NCBI RefSeq assembly: GCF_009389715.1 | Contig: NC_052399.1 | Coordinates: forward strand, 20,949,045-21,013,044 | DNA: 64,000 bases | From: Phoenix dactylifera | Taxonomy: Eukaryota > Streptophyta > Magnoliopsida > Arecales > Arecaceae | Reading direction: 5' to 3' | Shown: piece after piece, positions 55,980 to 64,000 of the stretch | How the letters are laid out: each line of letters begins with the position of its first letter | Position numbering within the stretch: position 1 is the stretch's first letter | Translations under genes and position numbers: made by a program | The notes under the pieces: generated by a model | Told to the model about the DNA's origin: nothing | What the model saw: only the letters and a program-made list of their open reading frames with translations | The model's database searches: none

Positions 55980-58205
55980 CCCTTCTATATCAACCGAGAT
56001 CCAAGCACCGTGCGTATGACACCCGCATCCTTGGAGATTAGGATGCGAGTTTCTAGAGGCCATGCTCTTTTGTGCCACTGGAGACATGAGCGTCATGATG
56101 TAGGATGCGCGTTCGCCGACCGAAGCCATGTCGAACTCCTAGTCTGCGCATCTTTAGAGACTAGGATGCGAGTCCCTAGAGACCGGAATGCGTGACCACC
56201 GATCAGAGCCAAGCCGAGCTCCCAATCCATACTCCCAGACTGAGCTATTAGTCTGTGCTCCCAAGCTAAGCTCCCAGTTCATGTATCCTCAAAGACCAGG
56301 ATGCGAGTCCATGAAGGCCAGGTTGCGCGTCTCCCGACCAGAGCTATATCAAGCTCCTAGTTCATGCTCCTAGTCTGCACATCCTCGAAAACCAGCATGA
56401 AGTCCCTAGAGACTAGAACGCCGGACTTCCGACTAGAGCCCTGTCGAGCTCCCAATCCATGCATCTTCGAAGACCAAGACATGAGTTTTTGGAGACTAGG
56501 ACATGAGTTTCTAGAGACCGGGATGCGTGGCTGCCGACCAGAGCCAAACTAAGCTCCTAGTCTGCATATCCTTGGAGACCAAGATGCAAGTCCTTTGAGA
56601 CTGAGACATGCATTTGCCGACCAGAGCCACGCCGAGCTCCCAATCCGCACTCCCAATCTATGCATCCTTGGAAAACTAGCACGCAAATCCCCGGAGATTG
56701 GGATAGCGACTACTGACTAGAACCATGCCGAGCTCGCAGTCCATGCTCCTAGTCTTTGTGTCCTTAAAGACTAGGATGCAAGTCCCTGGAACCGGAACAC
56801 ATGACCACCGACCAAAGCCATGTCGAGCTCCTAGTCTGCGCATCCTTGGAGACCAGGATGCGAGTTTATGGAGATCTGGATGCGACCGTCGACCAGAGCC
56901 AAGCCGAGCTCCCAGGCCAAGTTTCCAGTTCGTGCTCCCAGTCTGCGCATCCTCAAAGACCAGGACGCGAGTCCCTGAAGACTGAGACATGCGTCCGCCT
57001 GCCAGAGCCTTGCAGAGCTCCCAATATGTGCTCCCAAGTAGGGGTGGCAATCGGGTCAGGTCAGGCATAAACAGGTCGGGTCAAATACAGGTCGGGATAG
57101 AAAACTATAAATCTGAACCCGACCTGTTTATTAAACGGATCAGGAATTACAAACCTGAACCTGACCTGTTTATTAAACAGGTAACCTGACCCGACCCGTT
57201 TAACCTGTTTAATAAACAGGTAACCTGTTTACCCAACCCGACCCGACCTATTTAACCTGTTTGCCCAACCTGACCCGTTTAACCTATTTAGACCTGTTTA
57301 ATCTGTCCAACCCAACCTGTTTAACCTGCCCAACTCGACATGTTTAGACCTGTTTAGACCCGTTTAACCCGTTTAACCCGTTTAATCCGTTTAACCTGTT
57401 TAGACCTGTTTAACCTGCCCAACAGTTAAACGGGTTAAACGGTTTAAACGGGTCAGATATCTAAAACCCGTATCCGACCCAATTAATAAACAGGTTAAAC
57501 GGGTCGACCTGTTTACGACCCGAACCTATTTAGGCCAAACCCAAACCTATTTATGGCGGGTCAAACACGGGTCGGATTGGCGGGTCGGGTCATATTTTGC
57601 CACCCCTACTCCCAAGTCGCGCATCCTTAGAAACCACCATGCAAGTCCTTGGAGACCGGGATGCGCGACTGCTGACCATATCCATGCTAAGCTCCCAATA
57701 CGTGCTCCTAGTCTGCACATCTTTGGAAATTAGGATGCGAGTTCCTGGAGACCAGAATATGTGATGCCGACTAGAGCCATGATGAGCTCCCGATCCACGT
57801 ATCTTTGGAGATTAGGATGCGATTCCTTGAAGACTGGGACAAGCGACCATTGATCAGAACCATGCTAAACTCCTAGGTCAAGCTCCCAGTTCACCCGTCC
57901 TTAGAGACTAAGATGCAAGTCTCTAAATACTAGGACGTACAACTGGCGACTAGAGCCATGCCGAGCTCCTAGTTCGTGCATCTTTGGAGACCAGAACACG
58001 AGTCTCTAGAGATCCGGACGTGCAATCTCTGACCAAAGCCATGCTGAGCTCCTAGGCAAACCTCCTAGTCTGTGCTCGCAGTCTGTGCATCCACGTAGAC
58101 TAGAACGTGAGTCCTTGGAGACCGAAATACGTGTCCGCCGACCAGAGCCATGCCGAGCACTCTAGGCCAAGCTCCTATACCGAGCACTCTAAGTCGAGTA
58201 CTCCA
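55980..58205. repeat. Degenerate minisatellite, modular units of roughly 70-110 bp
   Basis: Repeating modules (GAGCCATGCCGAGCTCC; CAGTCTGCGCATCC; TTGGAGACCAGGATGCGAGT; CCCTGGAGACCGGGATGCG) alternate with variable omission of modules. Unit length is therefore not fixed. The array is interrupted by a hAT MITE. Confidence 0.8.
57031..57616. mobile_element. Non-autonomous hAT-type MITE inside the minisatellite
   Basis: The element spans 57,039-57,608 (570 bp) with a perfect 8-bp target duplication CTCCCAAG (57,031-57,038 and 57,609-57,616) and terminal repeats TAGGGGTGGCAA / TTGCCACCCCTA. The interior is packed with ACCTGTTTAACC- and GGGTCGGGTC-type short repeats. It has the same type of ends as the 26.5-kb MITE. 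Confidence 0.9.
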
Positions 58206-58972
58206 AATCAGACACTCAAGGCCTAACGATCTAGGAAAATCATCCTACTCTGGTGTTTTTTATTTTCTTGCCATTTCATGCTGTTAATCCAAAGCCTGTT
58301 TGACTTAAGCATCAGAGGAGGCCCGGCCGGAGCCATCCTGATGGACCTTTCGCTTCTCTCTGTGTGCAAAACTGCGACTCTCTAAGGTAGTTGGCGCTCC
58401 GTTGTTTGCCATCGTGGATCGAGCAGGTTGTTCTGCACCCCGCACACCTCCAGATCATCAAAATATAATCGGGCATGATTTAGGCATCAACAGGCACATA
58501 CACGAACCTGATCAAAGAGCATAAAAGATTGAATCCCGTTTTCTTTTATTTGTTTTTTAAAATAAAACTCCCGTTTTCCCTATTACTGGGCCCACCAATC
58601 CATCAAACAAACCAGTCCCACATCATAAGTTTTAAGATTTAGAAACATCAACCATAGTCGACTCGCAGATCTCCACCGTCGAATACACATCCCCCGATCA
58701 AACGGACGAGATGTTGTCTCTGAAGCTGGTGGACCGGGATTAACTTTCACGCGCCTCCTCTCCCAGGCTCTTTTGGATTCGGCAAAACTTGGGCCGACGG
58801 ACATGAGAAGAATACGCCGCCCCCCTTCTTTGCCCATCCTTCGTCTTCTTCTCACGGCATCATTCGTCCTCCCCCCTCTTCTTCTCGATTCCCCGAAAAA
58901 AAACTGATCAAGAATCTAATCTCTAGGGTTTCGTTTTCGTCGATCAATCAATCTTGGAATCGAACGGCATCG

Positions 58973-60556
58973 ATGGCGAAGAAGAGCAAGTCGGAGGCGA
59001 CGCGGCTGGACGAGGTGGATCGGAGCGTGTACTCGACCTTCTGCGGCGCGGCGAACTCGCTGTCTCAGATCTACACGCAGGCGATGGCGCAGCAGAAGGT
59101 CGCCTTCCAGGCCGGAGAGCGCCACGCCTTGGTTTGTCTGTCCTCCCTTCTCCCTCTCACTCTTCTTGCTTTCTCTCAGCTTCTTTTGTTTGCCGATCGG
59201 CGATGAGATATGTCTGCCCCATATGCGCCTCTTTTCTTTGGCTTTCTTGTGTGGGTTTTTCGTTGATAATAATGGAATCCTTTTGTTTTTCCTTTTCCTT
59301 TAAAAGGAATTATGTTCTACTTGATGAATGGGTTTTAGTCGACGGAATAATCTATTTAGTGGGGCGTATCCTATGATTGTTGATATACTTTCAGATCCAA
59401 ATCTTTTTTTCTTTTGTTTTGATTCAGTTGCTTGTTAGCTTTTATAAAAGAAAGGAAAATTTGTTGGTGTGTTGTTCGATTTTGCTTTAATCATGGGGAA
59501 ATCTTCTGGTGCACGAGCTTCTCTTTGCTTAATAAATCTCAAGTGGCGATAAATTTGTCCTGCACTGTGAGGAATTTTTCCCCTCTTTAGTTACTGTGTT
59601 TATATTTGTTTCTGTCTTCTTCTTCTTTTAATGCTATCTTTCACAGATAATCCCCCCCCCCCCCCCCCCCCTTCTTTCTCCTTCATTGGTGACGGTCCCT
59701 TGGAGTATTTTTCAAATGCTGCATACCGCAATTAAAGGGGTGATAGATGAGCACTATTTCTCACTTTTTATTATGAATTATAAGCATGCTCTAACTAGAA
59801 CTTGTCATTCTTCTTATCATAGACGTGGAAAATTGAAGTGAGGTTACTGGTCCTTTCTTGGATCAAAGGTTTTATCTACTCCAGTAGTGAATGTACTAGG
59901 ATAATGATAACAGTAGACAACTCAGAACAATGCCTTTCTTTTTATGGATTTTTTGCCTTGAATCTATTGCAATTGAAATTTTTGTTTAGAGTGGATCCCA
60001 GGCTGTGCCAGTAAATTAATCAAGTGTGACTTTCATTTGCCTGTACTTTTCATATGTCAATTTTGATCTATATGGATTTTCTGTTTTATGAAAAATTCAT
60101 AAGCAAGCTGCACTCACAAATTCAGATTAACTTCAGCCCTGATGAGCTCTTCACAAAGGTCTTGCCTTTTAGCTAGTAGTTATATAGTTTACTCCATTTT
60201 AATTTGGGGATGGTACTTTCAGTTTCAAAGCATTTTAATTTGGGGATGGTACTTTCAGTTTCAAGGTCTGTTTTGCTCTCCTGGGTTTTGTGCTCTCTTT
60301 GTGGTTGTTATATTGGTTATGCTGCATAAGCTTCTTACTGTTTCTGAATTTATGTTTTATGCAGGAAAAACTCTACCAGTGGATTCTGAGGCAGCATGAG
60401 GATGGGGCAAGGGTGACTGCAGCAGATGTCATGACTTATTTGCAGGTTTTATTAATTTCTTATTCTTTCAATTTGATATTTTTGTGGTTTTATGCTGTCT
60501 GATTTGACATATAGCTTTTAGTTTACCCTCTTCAATAATTACAGCTCAAGCTTCAA

Positions 60557-60609
<53 letters not shown>

Positions 60610-63238
60610 TCTGTGTGTGTATGTTTCCCCTGCTTTAACTGGGACATATATTGTGTATTTTTTCATTGCACTTTTTTCCTTGGGTGAGCAATTAGTAGGA
60701 GCCTTTTTCAATCGGATTTAATTGTTGATTTATAAATTGTAATATAATTTCCTTGCCTATTTTGTGGGATTTTGCTTTTTGTGGGTTGGTTGTTTCTCTA
60801 ACATAATTGGCCTAAGCACTCTAGGCTGACTGTCTTGTGATGTTTAATACTTCACGTTCTTTGTTTACGAAACTACAAGTTTTGTTGAAATTGGTCCTCG
60901 AATCAAGTCCCTATAAGGTATAAGGTTGTTTCTCTTGGGGGTGTTTAGGTGCCATTTAATTCTGTACAATGATTAGAAAGCTGGAGAGTTCAATCCTTGG
61001 ATAGAATTGCCCTGGGTATGCTTTGGAATAGTTCAAGAAGAAGATGCATGAAAACAAGGTAACTGAAGATGCATAGCTTCTGTTCGAGAGTCCAGCTTTG
61101 ATCCAACATGAGGTGGTTAATTCTGAGTATCTCGGGTGGATGGCATGTTATTTATAGCACGACAAGGCATACAAGTAGTCGTATGGGCTTGCACATATGA
61201 TGCTTGATGAGTTATTCACTTTTCTTAGTTATGCTTAGCACTATAATGGAATCATGAATGTTAAACATAATACAAACCTGACACTTGTTAGTCCTTACAG
61301 TAATTGAATTTTATGATATTGGTTGCATCTTTCTAATCCATGTAAACCCATCATTTTCATTTAGATTGATTTTCATTGCAGCCATATGCTAGTTTGTGCC
61401 CACTTTGCATCTGTTTGTTGGAAGCACACAGTTGTGACACACTTAAAAGAGCAAAATGTTGGTTGCTCTTTTAGTTCCTTAAAGACTCTTGGGTTTTAGT
61501 GGTTCATGGGAGAAGTCCCTATTAATATGTTGCTCGAAACCTTGTAGATTTTTAGTTGTACATGGATGATTTTGACTGCCTTTTTGAGCTATTGTCATCA
61601 GTGTCCCTGAAACCTCAAGATATCTACCTCATGCACAATTTGTCTGATTTATTTCATGCGGTGGGAAAATGGAATAAGAAGTTGGAGCTTTTTGATGTTC
61701 AGATTCCCCATTACCTCTATCTCGTGGTGAATTAGATGGATGTAAAAGGGATGTCATTGGGTTGGGTCTAGGCAGAGCATATACAAAATTTAGAATAGGC
61801 TCAACGGAATGACATGGCTCAAAACTGTGTAAGATGAGGCCAGTGAATCTGTCTGTTGACATCCCTATGGACAACCATTTACTCTATGAGATCCAAAAAT
61901 GTAATCTTGTACTACATCTATTTAAGCTGCTTGATTATTAATCTGTACCAGGAGATAGGTGTATCATCTTTAATTCCATAGCTTGTTTTATAGGACTCAG
62001 GCTTGCTTTATGGTGTGTTGATCTTTATAGCTAAAAGAACAAATGATTGTCTCTAAGTGGATGCGTAGAATCTATTGGATGTTCACTTGGTGACACTTCA
62101 CTCATTTTATTAGTAGTTTTAAAATTTTAAGGGCTCCCTGGATCCATCGTTTTCCTTCAGTAAATCTGGGCTTTAGAAGTGGACATATGTCTATCATATT
62201 TTACATGTGGCACAAGCGAAAGCACAAATAAATACTATAATGAACCTAGGAAGATGCAGCATGATGGATATGGTAATTCCTTATTAGGTGTGATGAAAAA
62301 ACCAGTGTGTCACCTTGAGTCCTTGTACTTGCAGTCACCTTTGGTTTGCACAAAATATCTGCAGCGATGCTAACAACCATTCAGCCAAATGCTTGTTTAC
62401 TTGGTGCCAATTCTCCCATCATCCAAAAATTATCTGTTCGTTCTTCTGAATTTCTCAATCAAATGATTAGAAACAAAATCTTTGAAGGACTGTGCAAGTC
62501 AGATTCTTGTTTCTTATTGACCGTGACATGAATACTCAATGGTAGATGTGGCATCTGCCCCTCGTTGACATGTGTCGTATTGTTTTGTTAGCATCATTGT
62601 ATTGTAGTTTGCTTTGTGGTGTTTTACAAGAACACTAGTTAGTGAACTAGTATAGTGAGATGGTTTGATTTCCTTTACATTTTGAATTTCCTTGGTTGCT
62701 TTAGTGTTTCTGATGACAAACAGGTTGTTTTTTCAATATTCTTAAATAGGAAAGCTTAGAACTATCGTGTTAACTGCATATTTTCTGGTATGTAGATCAT
62801 ATCAGACATGTCATGTAACTTGTTATGGTCTTGCAGCACGAGATTGATTGTGGAGGGGAGGATGTGTCAATGCCTCCAAGGCTGCAATTTCCTAGCCATC
62901 CTCAACCCACAATGCACTTTACGAACACAAACATCCAGGCCTCTTCTGGTGTTTCTGGACCAACAACTGTTGGACTTGCCCCACGGATTGGGCACTCTGA
63001 TCAAACGAAGAACCCAGTTTTCTCAAATGCTCTCTCTGGCCCTGTTCCTCACAGCCTTCAGCCTTATCACCTAGCCCAGGGTGGAGGATTTTATCCAAAT
63101 GGTGTCTTGCTAAATGGAAGTGGAACTCGGAACAATGAAGTTGTCTTTCCTAATCAAATCCGGGGCTCTAACTCCCTCAGCTCCAGCGACTTATCTATGG
63201 ATATGCATTCAGATAGCCCACCTCATGAATCCTATTAA
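58973..63238 (+). CDS. Plant-specific conserved protein of unknown function
   Basis: Three exons (58,973-59,131; 60,365-60,445; 62,837-63,238), all GT-AG and in phase, encode 213 residues. The N-terminus MAKKSKSEATRLDEVDRSVY and then FCGAANSLSQIYTQAMAQQK and FQAGERHAL are predicted helical. Exon 2 supplies EKLYQWILRQHEDGARVTAA and DVMTYLQ. The C-terminal half is low-complexity and ends LSMDMHSDSPPHESY, the conserved tail of a plant family often labelled holocarboxylase-synthetase-like. No biotin-ligase domain is visible, so that label should not be used for function. The basic KKSK start and absence of a signal peptide suggest a soluble, possibly nuclear protein. The frame is clean. The ATG at 58,973 opens the conserved block directly. 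Confidence 0.88.
59652..59671. repeat. C20 homopolymer in intron 1
   Basis: A run of 20 C. Together with the 25-base G run at 13,054-13,078 it is unusual for AT-rich plant introns, and its length is likely to be unreliable in the assembly. Confidence 0.8.
60193..60264. repeat. 36-bp exact tandem duplication in intron 1
   Basis: The block CATTTTAATTTGGGGATGGT plus ACTTTCAGTTTCAAAG occurs twice back to back. It is unrelated to the 36-bp LTR array despite the same length. Confidence 0.85.
60561..60606. repeat. (CT)23 microsatellite in intron 2
   Basis: Perfect CT dinucleotide tract of about 46 bases, followed by a short GT tract. Confidence 0.9.
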
Positions 63239-64000
63239 TGTTTTTCAGTAAAGTTGCACCATTTCTTTGTTGTTAGTCTCAGTAACCCTATCTGCAGTTA
63301 CTTCATTAAAACTCCATCCTCAAGAACTTGGTGAATCAAGAAGGTGCTATAATAGTGAGGTCTGCAGGCTGGAGTTTTTGTGGAGGCATCCAAAGTACAT
63401 GTTTCTCATGAATCTCCCTCCACCCTCACAGCCAAAGCAATCTGTTAGTTCCAAGCTTACTTTTGGCCTCCTGCCGTTGGCCTAATTCCATGTTAAAAAT
63501 GGCCCCATTTTGTTTTTTTCTTTTTTGTTTTTTTAGCTGCTTGTCTTTTTGAGTTGGATCATATGGATTTGGTGGACTTGGTAGATAGTATATTTGGTTT
63601 TCATGTGATGATCCTGTGAATCAAATAGGTATCTAACAAACACAGCTTGGTTGAAGCCTCATATTATGCACATGGATGCATGTTTGAAACAGGGAGACTT
63701 AAGCCTTTGGTTGATTGCTCAATCTGTTCAGCCTTGACAGCTTGCTGCAAGGAACAATCTGGCTGCATGTTATTCAACAAATGATGGTTTCAAGGGTTGA
63801 TATGCATTTTTCTGGTTTAGTTTTTCCTATTGTGAACGCTGAAGATTTTAGTTGCTTCCTGTCGTTTAAGCGCTGCCCTCGTTCAATTTTACTCAACCGT
63901 GTGCTGTTTCCTATTGGGTCCTCTCTTGCTAGTCGCTTAGACTGGGGACTGTTTTTGGAAGCAGAATAACTAGTAAAGTCATTTAATGTCGTTATTCCTT
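63239..64000 (+). other. 3' UTR and downstream sequence
   Basis: Follows the stop codon of the preceding gene. Probably 3' UTR at first; no polyadenylation signal or further gene can be fixed. Short open frames here have no family signal. Confidence 0.45.

Larger units (their letters stand above)
55493..58490 (+). mobile_element. LTR-like block dominated by degenerate tandem repeats
   Basis: A promoter-like CTATATAAATAAGGCC lies at 55,708. The downstream end holds TTGACTTAAGCATCAGAGGA and TTGGCGCTCCGTTG, both resembling the 3' end of a known plant gypsy LTR type. The start may be TGTTAGACAATG at 55,493 and the end ATTTAGGCATCAACA at about 58,492, but no matching target duplication was found. 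Between about 55,980 and 58,200 lie many degenerate units with CCGAGCTCCCAGTC, GCATCCTTGGAGACCAGGAT and GCGAGTCCCTGGAGACCG. No coding domain. Confidence 0.5.

Noticed and set aside
56010-57070. Several open frames of 60-130 codons with repeated CASLETRMRV motifs
   Set aside because: They fall in the modular minisatellite and reflect the repeat, not a protein. Frames change between modules.
58583-58855. Arginine-rich minus-strand open frame upstream of the 59-kb gene
   Set aside because: No family signal. It overlaps the promoter and leader of a clear plus-strand gene.
58973-63238. Holocarboxylase synthetase function
   Set aside because: The database-style label exists for relatives, but no biotin-ligase catalytic motif is present in the 213 residues.

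Overview
The window is nuclear DNA of a flowering plant. Genes are split by GT-AG introns, intergenic DNA is AT-rich, and LTR retrotransposons, solo LTRs, MITEs and LINE pieces are abundant. GC-rich first exons and the gene relatives point to a monocot, plausibly a palm; that is inference. No tRNA, rRNA or CRISPR was seen.

Layout. 1-1.4 kb: a nested foldback repeat. 2.0-8.0 kb: two tandem AG-peptide genes (minus) separated by a solo LTR (4,570-6,289, 5-bp target duplication). 9.1-14.3 kb: V-ATPase subunit F (plus). 17.5-19.4 kb: a 2/2 haemoglobin (GLB3 type, plus). 19.4-25.7 kb: no gene recognised. 25.75-26.09 kb: a small stress-induced-type gene (minus), then a hAT-type MITE at 26.5-27.5 kb. 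28.8-30.7 kb: a possible orphan exon and a third AG-peptide gene with one intron. 30.1-45.2 kb: a two-unit segmental duplication flanking a receptor-like cytoplasmic kinase gene (35.3-36.6 kb, minus). Unit A keeps the AG-peptide gene but only a stub of the F-box gene; unit B keeps an intact F-box/LRR gene but has lost the AG-peptide gene. Transposons have inserted in one unit or the other and left empty sites in the partner. 44.6-54.8 kb: a tentative four-exon small gene (minus) whose first intron holds a 5.9-kb internally deleted Ty3/gypsy element. 55.5-58.5 kb: an LTR-like block built mostly of degenerate tandem repeats and split by a hAT MITE. 59-63.2 kb: an intact plant-specific gene of unknown function (plus).

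Four genes (AG-peptide 2, V-ATPase F, GLB3, the stress-type gene) carry single-base indels, mostly in homopolymers, although their residues outside the breaks match their families. The kinase, F-box, AG-peptide 1 and 3 and 59-63 kb genes are clean. This looks either like local consensus error or like recent decay of four genes.

The genes do not form a pathway. The links between them are historical: AG-peptide duplication, reciprocal loss within a segmental duplication, and one LTR family (solo LTRs at 4.6 and 38.3 kb, full element at 47.7 kb) carrying a variable 36-bp iteron-like array.
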